DNA of 64,000 nucleotides, taken from NCBI RefSeq assembly GCF_040529045.1, contig NZ_CP131914.1, positions 3,022,501 through 3,086,500 of the forward strand. The letters are read 5' to 3'. The notes beneath the pieces were generated by a model. That model saw only the letters and a program-made list of their open reading frames with translations. It was not told the DNA's origin and did no database searches. Both the position numbers and the translations under genes were made by a program. Shown piece after piece: positions 46,378-56,134 of this stretch (position 1 is the first letter of the stretch; the number at the start of each line of letters is the position of its first letter). This stretch comes from Xanthomonas indica. GTDB taxonomy: Bacteria > Pseudomonadota > Gammaproteobacteria > Xanthomonadales > Xanthomonadaceae.

Positions 46378-47504
46378 GCCTGCCGTCGGCCAGCGTGCCG
46401 TTCCTCGACCTGCGCGCCAGCAATGCGCGCTACGCCGACGAGCTGAAGGCCGCGGCGGCGCGGGTGATCGATTCCGGCTGGTACGTGCTGGGCGAGGAAC
46501 TGGACGCCTTCGAGCGCGAGTTCGCCGCCTACTGCGGCACCACCCACGCCATCGGCGTCGGCAACGGCATGGACGCGCTGACCCTGATCCTGCGCGGCTA
46601 CCGTGCGCTTGGCCGGTTGCACGAGGGCGACGAGGTGCTGGTGCCGGGCAATACCTTCATCGCCAGCTTCCTGGCGATCAGCGAGAGCCGGCTGCGGCCG
46701 GTGCCGCTGGAACCGGAGGCGGCCAGCTTCAATCTGGATCCGGCGCAGGTGGAGCGGGCGATCGGCCCGCGCACCAGGGCGATCCTGGCGGTGCACCTGT
46801 ACGGGCAGCTGGCCAACATGGCCGCGCTGCGCGCTATCGCCGAGCAGCATGGCCTGCTGCTGCTCGAGGACGCGGCGCAGGCGCATGGTGCGCGCCGCGA
46901 TGGCCGCCATGCCGGCAGCTTCGGCGATGCCGCCGGCTTCAGCTTCTTTCCCGGCAAGAACCTGGGCGCGCTCGGCGACGGCGGTGCAGTGACCACCGAC
47001 GACGACGCGCTCGCGGCGCAGATCCGGGTGCTGCGCAACTATGGATCGGACATCAAGTACCGGCATCTGCTGCAGGGCGTGAACTCGCGCCTGGACGAGC
47101 TGCAGGCGGCGTTGTTGCGGGTCAAGCTGCGGCATCTGGATGCCGACATCGCCGCGCGCCGTGCGATCGCCCAGCGCTACCTCGACGGCATCGCGCATCC
47201 GCAGATCGCGTTGCCGCAGGTGGCCGACCCGCCCGCGCATGCCTGGCACCTGTTCGTGGTGCGCTGTGCGCAGCGCGATGCGCTGCAGCAGCATTTGCAG
47301 GCTCACGGCGTGCAGTGCCTGGTGCATTACCCGACACCGCCGCACCGGCAGTCGGCCTATCCGGAACTGGCCGCGCTGCAGCTGCCGCTGTGCGAGCAGT
47401 TGGCGGCCGAAGTGCTCAGCCTGCCGATCGGTCCCACCCTGGACGATGCGGCGGTGGCGCAGGTGATCGACGCCTGCCAGCGTTTCGGCGGCGTGGCGGC
47501 ATGA
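46374..47504 (+). CDS. PLP-dependent sugar 3-aminotransferase (DegT/DnrJ/EryC1, FdtB-like)
   Basis: 376 residues. Fold type I aminotransferase converting the dTDP-3-keto-6-deoxy sugar from the ketoisomerase to the 3-amino sugar with glutamate. [20 protein letters not shown] at the N-terminus, [42 protein letters not shown], the PLP-lysine Lys195 in [14 protein letters not shown], and [20 protein letters not shown] all match the family. Presence with FdtA-like and NeuD-like genes makes a 3-acylamino-3,6-dideoxyhexose the likely product. Overlaps both neighbours by 4 bases. Confidence 0.92.
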   Translation: MSLPSASVPFLDLRASNARYADELKAAAARVIDSGWYVLGEELDAFEREFAAYCGTTHAIGVGNGMDALTLILRGYRALGRLHEGDEVLVPGNTFIASFLAISESRLRPVPLEPEAASFNLDPAQVERAIGPRTRAILAVHLYGQLANMAALRAIAEQHGLLLLEDAAQAHGARRDGRHAGSFGDAAGFSFFPGKNLGALGDGGAVTTDDDALAAQIRVLRNYGSDIKYRHLLQGVNSRLDELQAALLRVKLRHLDADIAARRAIAQRYLDGIAHPQIALPQVADPPAHAWHLFVVRCAQRDALQQHLQAHGVQCLVHYPTPPHRQSAYPELAALQLPLCEQLAAEVLSLPIGPTLDDAAVAQVIDACQRFGGVAA

Positions 47505-48754
47505 ACGTGCTGCGCAGCGGCGCGTACAGCGGCATGGCCACCGCGGCCAAGCTCCTGGCCGCCTTGCTGGTGCTCAAGCTGGTGGCGGTGTACGCCGGCC
47601 CGGCCGGGGTCGCCCGGCTCGGCCAGTTCACCAGCCTGATGTCGTTGCTGGCGGTCGTGGCCGGCGGCGGCATCGGCGCCGGCGTGGTCAAGTACGTGGC
47701 CGAGTACCGCGACGATGCGCCGGTGCTGGCCCGGCTGCTCGGCAGCGCGCTGGGCTATGCCTGCGTGGCCGCCTGCGCGATGGGCGTGGCCGCACTGCTG
47801 TGCAGCCGCCTGATCGCCGAGCGCCTGCTCGGCGACGCGCAGTACCAGCCGCTGATCTGCGTGCTGGCGGTGGCGCAGCTCGGCATTGCGCTGGCCAACT
47901 ACATCCTGGCGGTGGTCAACGGCTTCATGGACGTGCGCCGGCTGGCCTTCATCCAGGTCGCGGGCGCGCTGCTGAGCGTGCTGCTGGTGGCCGCGCTGGC
48001 GTACGGCATGGGCCTGTACGGGGCGTTGCTCGGCCTGGTGCTGGGGCAGGTGGCCTGGCTGTGCACCGGGTTGCCCGCACTGCGGCGCAGCCCGTACTTC
48101 CGCCGCGAGATGCTGCGCATCCGCTTCGACCCGGCCATGGTGCGGCGGCTGGCCGCTTTCTCGACGATGACCCTGGCCTCGGCACTGCTGCCGCTGCTGG
48201 TCAACATCGGCGTGCGTGACCACCTGGCCGGCCAGTTCGGCTGGCAGCAGGTCGGCTATTGGCAGGCGGTGAGCCGCGTCTCCGATGCCTATCTGTTGTT
48301 TTTCACCACCGCCATCAACGTCTACTACCTGCCCAAGCTGGCGGCGCTGCAGACACGTGGCGCCCTGCTGCAAGAACTGCGCGGCGCCTACCGCTACGTG
48401 CTGCCGGCGGTGATCGTGGCTGCGGCGGCGGTGTACCTGTGCCGTGCCTGGATCACCCAGCTGCTGTTCTCGGCGGATTTCGCCGCCGCGCTGCCGCTGT
48501 ACGCGCCGCAACTGCTCGGCGACGTGCTCAAGATCGCCTCCTTCGTGCTGTCCTACCTGATGCTGGCCAAGGCGATGACCCGGCTGTTCGTGCTCTCCGA
48601 ATGCCTGTTCGCGGCCAGTTACCTGGGCCTGGTGGTGCTGTTCACCGCGCACATGGGCCTGATCGGCGCGGCCTACGCGTTCGCCTGCAACTACGCGCTG
48701 TACCTGGCGTTCAACGTGCTGGTGGTGCGCCGCTACCTGCGAGGACTGGGCTGA
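47501..48754 (+). CDS. Wzx-type lipid-linked oligosaccharide flippase
   Basis: 417 residues, about 12 membrane helices, of the MATE/Wzx family and closest in character to WzxE-type (O-antigen/ECA) translocases: [40 protein letters not shown] and [20 protein letters not shown]. It moves undecaprenyl-linked repeat units from cytoplasm to periplasm. It overlaps the aminotransferase stop (ATGA) and shares one base with the GT2 start, so it is translationally coupled to both. Confidence 0.9.
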   Translation: MNVLRSGAYSGMATAAKLLAALLVLKLVAVYAGPAGVARLGQFTSLMSLLAVVAGGGIGAGVVKYVAEYRDDAPVLARLLGSALGYACVAACAMGVAALLCSRLIAERLLGDAQYQPLICVLAVAQLGIALANYILAVVNGFMDVRRLAFIQVAGALLSVLLVAALAYGMGLYGALLGLVLGQVAWLCTGLPALRRSPYFRREMLRIRFDPAMVRRLAAFSTMTLASALLPLLVNIGVRDHLAGQFGWQQVGYWQAVSRVSDAYLLFFTTAINVYYLPKLAALQTRGALLQELRGAYRYVLPAVIVAAAAVYLCRAWITQLLFSADFAAALPLYAPQLLGDVLKIASFVLSYLMLAKAMTRLFVLSECLFAASYLGLVVLFTAHMGLIGAAYAFACNYALYLAFNVLVVRRYLRGLG

Positions 48755-49695
48755 TGGACCCACCGCACACGCCGCCGGCGCTCCCGCTGGTGTCGATCCT
48801 GATCCCGGCCTACAACCATGCGCCGTTCGTACAGCGCTGCCTGGACAGCGTGCTGGAGGATCCATACCCGAACAAGGAGTTGGTGATTGTCGACGACGGC
48901 TCCCGCGACGGCACCGCCGACCGCATCGCCGCGTGGATCGCGCAGCATGGCGACGCGCTGCACGTGCGCTTCTGGCCGCGCGAGAACCTCGGCATCGCCG
49001 CCACCCTCAACCACCTGGTGGCGATGGCCCGCGGTGAGTTCCTGCGCCTGGGCGCCAGCGACGACTATCTGCTGCCGGGCGGATTGGGTGTGCAGGTGGC
49101 GTACCTGGGCGCGCATCCGCACAAGGCCGCGGTGATCGGCGATGCCATCGTGGTCGACGCGCAGGATCGCACCGTGCACCAGAGCAGCATGCGCGACCTG
49201 CATGGCGTGGACAAACGCCTGTACCTGAGCGAGGCCGGCATCCGCCGCGCGGTGATCCGCCACTGGGCGGTGAGCGGGGCCGTGGCGCTGGTCCGGCGCA
49301 GCGCGCTGCAGCCGGGCGCGGCCTGGGACGAAGGCCTGCGCATCGAGGACTGGGATTTCTTCCTGCGCCTGGTCGCGCGCGACGCCTTGGGCTTCCTGGA
49401 CGTGGCGGTGTGCGCCTACCGCGTGCACGACCACAACGCCAGCCGCACCCGGCACCTGCCCAGCCGCCTGGCCAACCTGGCCGAGTCGCGGCAGGTCGCG
49501 CTGCGCCGCGCGCGCTTGTTCGATCCGGCCTGCCGCACATTGCTGCACGCGCAGGCGCACTACATCGCCGCCAAGATCGCGTTCCTGCGGCGCAGCCCGC
49601 TGGCGCTGGGCGGGCACTTGCTGGCGCATGCGTGGCTGTCGCTGTTGGCGCGGCTGCGCCAGGGCGGCCAGCCGGCGCTGGCCGAACGCGCATGA
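48754..49695 (+). CDS. Family 2 glycosyltransferase
   Basis: 313 residues, GT-A fold. LVSILIPAYNHAPFVQRCLD opening, VIVDDGSRDGTADRI nucleotide-sugar segment, the catalytic-metal region LGASDDYLLPGG and IEDWDFFLRLVA (ED motif for the acceptor base). No membrane helix except a weakly hydrophobic C-terminus. Adds one sugar of the repeat unit; donor unknown. One-base overlap with the flippase gene, 4-base overlap with the polymerase-like gene. Confidence 0.92.
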   Translation: MDPPHTPPALPLVSILIPAYNHAPFVQRCLDSVLEDPYPNKELVIVDDGSRDGTADRIAAWIAQHGDALHVRFWPRENLGIAATLNHLVAMARGEFLRLGASDDYLLPGGLGVQVAYLGAHPHKAAVIGDAIVVDAQDRTVHQSSMRDLHGVDKRLYLSEAGIRRAVIRHWAVSGAVALVRRSALQPGAAWDEGLRIEDWDFFLRLVARDALGFLDVAVCAYRVHDHNASRTRHLPSRLANLAESRQVALRRARLFDPACRTLLHAQAHYIAAKIAFLRRSPLALGGHLLAHAWLSLLARLRQGGQPALAERA

Positions 49696-50858
49696 AGCGG
49701 CTGCTGCGCCTGCCGTCGGCCTATTTCGGCCTGCCGCTGCTGCTGAGTTGCGCGCTGACCCTGCTCACCTTCGACCTGCCGCCGGGCTATCTCGCCGGCA
49801 TCGCGCTGCTGGCCGCCCTGGCGCTGGCGACGCTGGGCCTGGATGCAGTGTTCGGCATCCGCCTGCCGCCGCTGGCGAAGTTCCGGGCGCGCGATTACGC
49901 CGGCACCCGCGAGGCCTTCGTCGCGCTCGGCCTGGCTGCCGCAGTCGGGCTGTTCTGCCTGATGGACCTGTTGCTGTTCCCGATCCCGTTGCTGCACGAC
50001 CCCTCGGCGTACGCCGACCTGAGCCCGCTGCAGGCCCACGTGCGGCATGTGTCGAACATGTGCTGGATCCTGCCGCCGATCGGCATGCTGTGCGTGCGCG
50101 CGCGCAGCGTGCGCAACGCGCTGCTGCTGGCCGGCTTCGCCTTCCCGGTGCTGGTGATCGACCGCAACCGGCTGTTCGCGGCGGTGTTCAGTGTCGGCCT
50201 GTTGCTGTTGCTGCGCCGCGACCCGACGCGGCCGCTGCCGTGGAAGCGGGTGCTGGCGCTGCTGTGTGCCGGCGCTGCGGCGTTCTCGCTGCTGGGCACG
50301 CTGCGCTCCGGCTCGCTGGATTCGGTGGCGCTGCCGTTCGGTGCGCTGTACCGGTCCGCGCCGCAGGGCATCAAGTGGTTGCTGCTGTACATCGGCGCCG
50401 GCCCGTACAACTTCGGCGCGCTGCTCGGCAAGGGCTACGCCAACGCCAGTTTCCTGGTCAATCAGCTGGTGCCGCTGAGCGGTTCCATCGCCACCGCCGG
50501 CACCGGCATCCCGCTGGATGCGCCGAACATCAATGTCGGCACCGAGTTCCTGCCGTTCCTGCTGGCCGGCGGTCCGGGCGCCGCGCTGGCGGCGATGCTG
50601 GCGCTGTACGCGGCGCTGCTGTGGAGCGTGCGCCTGCTCGGCCGCGGCTTGGCGCTGTTCAACCTGCTGGTGTTCCTGCGCATCGCCTACGCCTGCGTGA
50701 TGTCGCCGTTCGCGCCGCAGGCCTTCACCTGGACCAATGCCGGCTTCGTCGCGCTGTGCCTGCTGCTGCATGCCTGCAGCGCCTTGCTGCCGAACCGCCG
50801 CTGCGCGGTACCGGCCGCGGGCCTGCCTTCCGTTTCCCCGAGATCCCCGCTGCCATGA
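49692..50858 (+). CDS. Polytopic membrane protein, probable Wzy-type repeat-unit polymerase
   Basis: 388 residues with about ten membrane helices and a large loop near the C-terminal third (SLDSVALPFGALYRSAPQGI ... GTGIPLDAPNINVGTEFLPF). Topology, size and position between flippase, GT2 and chain-length protein fit an O-antigen polymerase; such proteins share little sequence, so the call rests mainly on context. The segment VIDRNRLFAAVFSVGLLLLL with IDRN resembles the conserved Arg-rich loop of oligosaccharide-repeat polymerases. Confidence 0.8.
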   Translation: MKRLLRLPSAYFGLPLLLSCALTLLTFDLPPGYLAGIALLAALALATLGLDAVFGIRLPPLAKFRARDYAGTREAFVALGLAAAVGLFCLMDLLLFPIPLLHDPSAYADLSPLQAHVRHVSNMCWILPPIGMLCVRARSVRNALLLAGFAFPVLVIDRNRLFAAVFSVGLLLLLRRDPTRPLPWKRVLALLCAGAAAFSLLGTLRSGSLDSVALPFGALYRSAPQGIKWLLLYIGAGPYNFGALLGKGYANASFLVNQLVPLSGSIATAGTGIPLDAPNINVGTEFLPFLLAGGPGAALAAMLALYAALLWSVRLLGRGLALFNLLVFLRIAYACVMSPFAPQAFTWTNAGFVALCLLLHACSALLPNRRCAVPAAGLPSVSPRSPLP

Positions 50859-51715
50859 CCGATACCGCCATGCCCCAAGACGAAATCTACCTGATCGACC
50901 TGTGGCGGATCCTGCGACGGGAATGGCGCTGGTGCCTGCTGCCGTTGCTGCTGGCGTTGGCGCTGGCGGCGCTGTTCCTGCACGGCGCGACCCGCCAGTG
51001 GCAGGCCACCGCCTGGGTGCAGGTCGGCGAGTTCGGCCCGACCCCGTCCGGGCGCGACCCCAAGCTGGAGCCGTTCCAGCGGGTGATCGACCGGATCAAG
51101 ACGCGGCTGTTCCAGGAACAGGTGCTGCACAGCGCCGGCGTCGCGCCGGACAGCCGCCAGGCCGCGCTGTACCGCGACAGCCTCAAGCTGGACCCGGACC
51201 CGTACGCCAACCTGATCCAGTTGACCCTGCGCGCCGAATCGCCGCAGCAGGCGCGGCAACTCGCCGCGGCCACCATCGCACAGCTGCAGGCGTTGCACCG
51301 GCGCATCCAGGCCGGGCCGCTGCAGCAGGCCACTGCGCGGTTGCAGGAACTGGCCGCGGACATCGCCGCCACCCAGGCCGAGCGCGACCGCCTGTTGCAG
51401 CAGCAACGCGACGGCCGCGGCAGCGTCGAGCAGCAATTGCTCGGCAACATGCTGCTGTCGGAGAAGACCACCACGCTGCGCGGCCTCAAGGCCGAGCGCG
51501 AGGATCTGCTCGGCCGGCTCGGCGCCCGCTACACCTACGACACCTCGGCGCCCTGGCAGACCTACGTGCCGCCGCGCGCGGCGTTCCCAAACCCGGTGCT
51601 GGTGCTGGCGGCGGCCCTGTTGGCCGGTCTCGGCGGCGGTGTGCTGGCTGCGGTGGCGCGCAACGCACTGCGCCGGCGCCAGGCGCGGCCGGTACGGGCG
51701 CGCGCCATCGCCTGA
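50855..51715 (+). CDS. Wzz-type chain-length determinant / polysaccharide co-polymerase
   Basis: 286 residues. Two terminal membrane helices (about 29-46, LPLLLALALAALFLHGA, and near 255-275, PVLVLAAALLAGLGGGVLAA) enclose a periplasmic helical domain with coiled coil (LQQATARLQELAADIAATQA). N-terminal EIYLIDLWRILRREWRWCL is the Wzz start, and a PPRAAFPNPV motif precedes the second helix. No kinase domain, so it is PCP-1-like. Overlaps the polymerase-like gene by 4 bases. The next gene is 108 bases away, marking a block boundary. Confidence 0.88.
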   Translation: MTDTAMPQDEIYLIDLWRILRREWRWCLLPLLLALALAALFLHGATRQWQATAWVQVGEFGPTPSGRDPKLEPFQRVIDRIKTRLFQEQVLHSAGVAPDSRQAALYRDSLKLDPDPYANLIQLTLRAESPQQARQLAAATIAQLQALHRRIQAGPLQQATARLQELAADIAATQAERDRLLQQQRDGRGSVEQQLLGNMLLSEKTTTLRGLKAEREDLLGRLGARYTYDTSAPWQTYVPPRAAFPNPVLVLAAALLAGLGGGVLAAVARNALRRRQARPVRARAIA

Positions 51716-51823
51716 CGGCAACCCGCCGATTCAACCAAACGGCGCGATCGACGCACCTACCTGCACTACCACGCGATGGGTTCGCGCGGAGTCCGACAAG
51801 GGCAGGGCAGTGGAGAGGTGCAG

Positions 51824-52672
51824 GTGACAGCGAACGGCAAGGCGGGCGCGACGGCGCACACGACCACTCTGGACCCGGTGCGGTTGCTGGACACGCAGCG
51901 CGCCTTCGACAGCGTGGCTGCCGACTACGATGGCCCGCGCGGCAACAACGCGCTGATCCAGCGCATGCGCAAGACCCTGTGGGACACGGTGGGCACGCAG
52001 TTGCCGGTCGGCTCGCGGCTGGTCGACCTGGGTTGCGGCACCGGTCTGGACGCGCATGCCTTCGCCCAGCGCGGCTACCGCGTGCTGGCCACCGACTGGT
52101 CGCCGCAGATGGTGGAACGCACCCGTGGCCGCGCCCAGGATCCGAGCCTGCATGGGCGGCTCAGCGTGGCCCATGTCGGCATCCAGCAGCTGGATCTGCT
52201 CGACGGCGAGTTCGACGGCATGTACTCCAACTTCGGCCCGCTCAACTGCGCGCCGGATCTGCCCGAGGTCGCCGGCCACTGCGCTCGGCTGCTGCGCCGC
52301 GACGGCCGCCTGGTGTTTTCGGTGATCGGCCGGCTGTGTCCGTGGGAGCTGGGCCACTATCTGCTGCGCGGGCGGCTGCGCCGTGCCGCCGTCCGCGCCG
52401 CGCGTGGCGCCACCGCGGTGGGCATGAACGGGCACACGATCTGGACCTGGTACTACCTGCCACGCGAGTTCTACCGCGCGTTCGCACCGCATTTCGCGCT
52501 GGAGTCGTACCGCGCGCTCAGCCTGTGCCTGCCGCCGCCGTACCTGGTCGACCACTACCAGCGTCACCCGCGCCTGGGCGAGGCGCTGGGCCGCCTGGAC
52601 GACCGCATCGGCGGCTGGCCATTGCTGCGCGATATGGGCGATCACTTCCTGATCGTGATGCGTAAACGCTGA
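51824..52672 (+). CDS. Class I SAM-dependent methyltransferase
   Basis: 282 residues. SAM-binding motif I LVDLGCGTGLDAHAFAQRGY, followed by LATDWSPQMVERTRGR and motif III-like LRRDGRLVFSVIGRL. The C-terminal part is unusual, with HTIWTWYYLPREFYRAFAPH. The GTG at 51824 has GGAGAGG six bases upstream; an ATG at 51776 has none. First gene after a 108-base gap that follows the Wzz-like gene. Substrate unknown: sugar or peptide methylation are both possible. Confidence 0.85.
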   Translation: MTANGKAGATAHTTTLDPVRLLDTQRAFDSVAADYDGPRGNNALIQRMRKTLWDTVGTQLPVGSRLVDLGCGTGLDAHAFAQRGYRVLATDWSPQMVERTRGRAQDPSLHGRLSVAHVGIQQLDLLDGEFDGMYSNFGPLNCAPDLPEVAGHCARLLRRDGRLVFSVIGRLCPWELGHYLLRGRLRRAAVRAARGATAVGMNGHTIWTWYYLPREFYRAFAPHFALESYRALSLCLPPPYLVDHYQRHPRLGEALGRLDDRIGGWPLLRDMGDHFLIVMRKR

Positions 52673-52674
52673 GC

Positions 52675-53907
52675 ATGGCCGTGCCTGCCGCCCCCGTCGA
52701 CGTCTGCCTGGACGGTGTGCGCGTCGCGCATGCCGCCGGCGCGGTGCACGCGCCGCTGGCGCTGCGCGACGGCCGCATCGCCGCGGCGGCCACGCCGACC
52801 GCGCTGCGCATCGCCTTGCCTGGGCACGTGGTGCTGCCCGGCCTGATCAACGCGCACGACCATCTGCACGTCAATGCGGTGCCGCCGCTGCCTCAGACCG
52901 CGCCATTCGCCAACAGCTACGCCTGGATCGACGCCTTCGCCGCGCATTTCCGCACCCCGGCGGTCGCCGCCGCACTGGCGCTGCCCAAGCCGCTGCGGCT
53001 GCGTCACGGGGGGCTGAAGAACCTGCTGGGCGGGGTGACCTGCGTCGCCCACCACGATCCCTGGCATGCGGCGCTGGACGCGGCCGACTTCCCGGTGGCG
53101 CTGCTGCGCGAGTTCGGCTGGAGTTATACCTTGCAGGGCCCCGATTACGGCCCGCCGCTGGCGCAGAGTTTCGCCGCGGCGTCCGAATGCGGCTGGCCGT
53201 GGATGATCCACCTGGCCGAAGGCACCGACGCGGTGGCCGCCGGCGAACTTGCCGAGCTGGAGCGGCGCGGCTACCTGGCCGGCAACACGGTGCTGATCCA
53301 CGGCGTCGGCCTGAGCGCGGACGACGTCACGCGCGTGCTCGCCCGCGGCGCAGCCGTGGTGTGGTGCCCGAGCAGCAACCTGACCCTGCTCGGACGTACC
53401 CTGGACCCGCAGCGCCTGAACGCCGCCAGGCGCCTGGCACTGGGCAGCGATGCGCGCGTCAGCGGTGGCCGCGACCTGCTCGACGACCTGCGCCTGGCCG
53501 CCGCCCACGGCCTGGGCGCCACCCAGGCCCTGCGCCTGGCCACCACCGCGGCGGCCGACATCCTGCGCTTGCCGGATCGCGGCCATCTGGGGCCTGGCGC
53601 GCATGCCGATCTGTTGATCGTCGCTGATCGTGGCGGCGCGCCAGCCAAGAGCCTGGTCGGGCTGCCGCGCAGCGCACTGCGTGCGGTGGTGCGCGACGGG
53701 CGGCCGCGGATCGCCGATCCCGATTTCGCCGCGTGGTTCGACGCCGCCGGCGTGGACACCGTGCGGGTGACGCTGGACGGGCTCCCCAAGCTGCTGGCCG
53801 CGGAGCTCGCCGACCCGGCGCTGCTGGCGCTGGAGCCGGGCCTGGAACTTCAAGCTGCGCCGCCGCGTTCACGCATGGCGGACCTGCTGCAGGCGCGCCA
53901 GGCATGA
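52675..53907 (+). CDS. Amidohydrolase-superfamily metal-dependent hydrolase
   Basis: 410 residues. Cytoplasmic TIM-barrel hydrolase with the full metal set: HDHLH (His61, His63), His179 (WMIHLAEG), His209 (VLIHGVG) and Asp259 (LGSDARVSGG). This set, with WCPSSNLTL and the ATTAAADILRLPDRGHLGPG end, resembles the chlorohydrolase/deaminase (AtzA/TrzA/guanine deaminase-like) group. It starts two bases after one methyltransferase and overlaps the next by 4 bases. An amidohydrolase is not a normal Wzy-pathway enzyme; a role in trimming or deaminating a tailoring intermediate is inferred. Confidence 0.9.
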   Translation: MAVPAAPVDVCLDGVRVAHAAGAVHAPLALRDGRIAAAATPTALRIALPGHVVLPGLINAHDHLHVNAVPPLPQTAPFANSYAWIDAFAAHFRTPAVAAALALPKPLRLRHGGLKNLLGGVTCVAHHDPWHAALDAADFPVALLREFGWSYTLQGPDYGPPLAQSFAAASECGWPWMIHLAEGTDAVAAGELAELERRGYLAGNTVLIHGVGLSADDVTRVLARGAAVVWCPSSNLTLLGRTLDPQRLNAARRLALGSDARVSGGRDLLDDLRLAAAHGLGATQALRLATTAAADILRLPDRGHLGPGAHADLLIVADRGGAPAKSLVGLPRSALRAVVRDGRPRIADPDFAAWFDAAGVDTVRVTLDGLPKLLAAELADPALLALEPGLELQAAPPRSRMADLLQARQA

Positions 53908-54599
53908 GCGCGGTCCCGACCCTCGATCCGCTGGCCGCCTACGCCCTGTGGGCGGACAGCTACCCGGCGCAGGCGCACAACCCAGTGATGCAGGCCGAAC
54001 AGCGCGCCATGCTGGCCTTGCTGCCGCCGTCGGTGCGCGGGCAGCACGTGCTCGATGCCGGCTGCGGCAGCGGCCGCTATCTGCTGCATGCGCTGCAGCG
54101 GGGCGCCGACCACGTCACCGGCGTGGACCTGTCGCCGCAGATGCTGGCGCGCGCCGCGCAGGAGCTGGCCGACGTCGATGGCGGCCGCTGCAGCTTGCGC
54201 GAGGGCAGCCTGGAGGCCTTGCCGCTGGCCGACGCCAGCGTCGACCTGAGTCTCTGCGCGCTGGCGCTCGGACACCTGCCGCAGCTGCCGCCGGCCCTGG
54301 CGGAACTGCGCCGCGTCACCCGGCCCGGTGGCTGGGTGCTGTGCAGCGACGTGCACCCGATCGGCCCGGCGCTGGGATGGCGCCGCGACTTCAAGGCCGG
54401 CGGCCAGCGCTACGCCGTGCGCCATACCCAGCATCTGTACAGCCACTGGCATGCCGCCTGCGCCGCGCTCGGGCTGGCCATCGACGCCGTCAGCGAACCG
54501 ATGCTCGACCCGGCGGACATTCCCGCCGGCGCCCATTTCGATCCCGCTGCATTGCAGGTGCCGGTGGCCCTGGTGCTGCGCCTGCGGCGCCTGCCGTGA
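53904..54599 (+). CDS. Class I SAM-dependent methyltransferase (UbiE/Methyltransf_11 type)
   Basis: 231 residues. Motif I VLDAGCGSGRYLLHALQRGA, motif post-I VTGVDLSPQMLARAAQEL, LPLADASVDLSLCALALGHL and VTRPGGWVLCSDVHP are characteristic. The second half (RYAVRHTQHLYSHWHAACAA) is typical of small-molecule O-, N- or C-methyltransferases. Overlaps the amidohydrolase stop. Second methyltransferase in three genes; target unknown. Confidence 0.88.
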   Translation: MSAVPTLDPLAAYALWADSYPAQAHNPVMQAEQRAMLALLPPSVRGQHVLDAGCGSGRYLLHALQRGADHVTGVDLSPQMLARAAQELADVDGGRCSLREGSLEALPLADASVDLSLCALALGHLPQLPPALAELRRVTRPGGWVLCSDVHPIGPALGWRRDFKAGGQRYAVRHTQHLYSHWHAACAALGLAIDAVSEPMLDPADIPAGAHFDPAALQVPVALVLRLRRLP

Positions 54600-54620
54600 C
54601 CCCTCCTGCGTTCGCCCGCC

Positions 54621-56132
54621 ATGTCCTCCACACCCAACACGCTGCTGGTCAATCCCACCATCACCAAGCCGTCCAGCGCCCGCTTCCCGCTGTCGCTGCT
54701 GAACCTGGCGGCGGCGCTGGATCACCACGGCGACAGCCGCATCATCGACGGCAACGTCGAGCGCGATTTCATCGACCGCAGCCTGCAGGCGCTGCAGGAG
54801 CAGCACTATGACGCTGTCGGCATCAGCGTGATGGGCGGGCCGCAGCTGGCGCCGTCGATCGCATTGTCGCAGGCCATCCGCGCACGCTTCCCGGCGCTGC
54901 CGATCGTCTGGGGCGGCTACTTCCCCACGCTGTACCCGGACACCGCGCTGGCCGCGCCGTACGTGGATTACGCGATCCGCGCGCAGGGCGAGGCCACCTT
55001 GCCGGAACTGCTGGCCGCCTTGCGCGGCGAGGGACCCACGCTGGCGCAGGTCGATGGGCTGTCCTGGAAGCAGGACGGCGCCGTGGTGCACAACCGCAAC
55101 CGCGCCTTCCAGCGCGGCGACGCGCTGCCGTCGCTGCCGTACGAGAAGCTCGGCGAGCCGCGCCGCTATCTCGGCCGCACCTTCCTCGGCCGCCGCACCG
55201 CCTCGCACCAGGCCGCGCTGGGCTGTCGCTTCCGCTGCACCTTCTGCGGGGTGGCGGCGATGTTCGGCGGCGCCACCGCCTTGCCGACCGCGGCACGCCT
55301 GGAACGCGAGCTTGGGTATCTGAAGTACGGCCTGGGCGCCGATTCGATCCAGTTCTTCGACCACAACTTCTTCGACCGCGAAGCCGACATGATCCCGCTG
55401 CTGGAGGTGATGGCGAAGCTGGAACTGCCGTGGTGGTGCTATGCCCGCGCGGACGCGCTGCTCAACCTGTCCGAGAGCACCTGGAAGCTGGTGCGCAAGA
55501 GCCGCCTGCGCATGGCCTACATCGGCGCCGAGTCGCCGAGCGGGGCGATGCTCAAGGAGATCCGCAAGGGCACGCGGCCGGACCAGACCCTGGCAGTGGC
55601 CGAGCTGTGCCGGCGCAACGGGGTGATCCCCGAACTGTCGTTCATGGTCGCGCCACCACAGGACAGCGAGCGCGAGACCGAACAGACCTTCGAGTTCATC
55701 CGCGAGCTGAAGCGGATCAACCCGCAGTCGGAAATCATCGTCTACGTGTACACCCCGCTGCCCGAGAGCAGCCGCCACGAGAAGGACCGCGGCCGCCGCG
55801 CGGGCATGCCCTTGCTCGATCGCGACGGCGTACCGGTGCAGTTCCCGCGTACGCCGGAGGAATGGGCGCAGCCGCAGTGGGTGGACTACGCCTGCCACGC
55901 CGATGCGCCCTGGCTCACCGATGCGCTGCGCCAGCGCATCCGCGATTTCGTCACCGTGCTCGGCTGCCGCTATCCCACCGCGCAGGATCAGCGCTCGCCG
56001 GGCTGGGCCAAGCGCGGGCTCAGCGCGCTGGCCGCCTGGCGCTACCGCTACCGGCGCTACGACCGGCCGTGGGAGCTGAACCTGGCCAACCGGCTGGTGC
56101 GCCTGCACCGGCCGCAGGTGTCCGGAATCTGA
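54621..56132 (+). CDS. B12-binding-domain radical SAM enzyme
   Basis: 503 residues. The N-terminal ~150 residues are a cobalamin-binding Rossmann domain (NTLLVNPTITKPSSARFPLS, AVGISVMGGPQLAPSIAL, VWGGYFPTLYPDTALAAP); the DxHxxG motif of base-off B12 proteins is not seen, as in many of this class. The radical SAM core has Cys202, Cys206 and Cys209 (GCRFRCTFCG) for the 4Fe-4S cluster, then SIQFFDHNFFD and RMAYIGAESPSG. The family includes methyltransferases at unreactive carbons and lipid/hopanoid modifying enzymes. Reaction here unknown. Follows the methyltransferase by 21 bases. Confidence 0.9.
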   Translation: MSSTPNTLLVNPTITKPSSARFPLSLLNLAAALDHHGDSRIIDGNVERDFIDRSLQALQEQHYDAVGISVMGGPQLAPSIALSQAIRARFPALPIVWGGYFPTLYPDTALAAPYVDYAIRAQGEATLPELLAALRGEGPTLAQVDGLSWKQDGAVVHNRNRAFQRGDALPSLPYEKLGEPRRYLGRTFLGRRTASHQAALGCRFRCTFCGVAAMFGGATALPTAARLERELGYLKYGLGADSIQFFDHNFFDREADMIPLLEVMAKLELPWWCYARADALLNLSESTWKLVRKSRLRMAYIGAESPSGAMLKEIRKGTRPDQTLAVAELCRRNGVIPELSFMVAPPQDSERETEQTFEFIRELKRINPQSEIIVYVYTPLPESSRHEKDRGRRAGMPLLDRDGVPVQFPRTPEEWAQPQWVDYACHADAPWLTDALRQRIRDFVTVLGCRYPTAQDQRSPGWAKRGLSALAAWRYRYRRYDRPWELNLANRLVRLHRPQVSGI

Positions 56133-56134
56133 GC

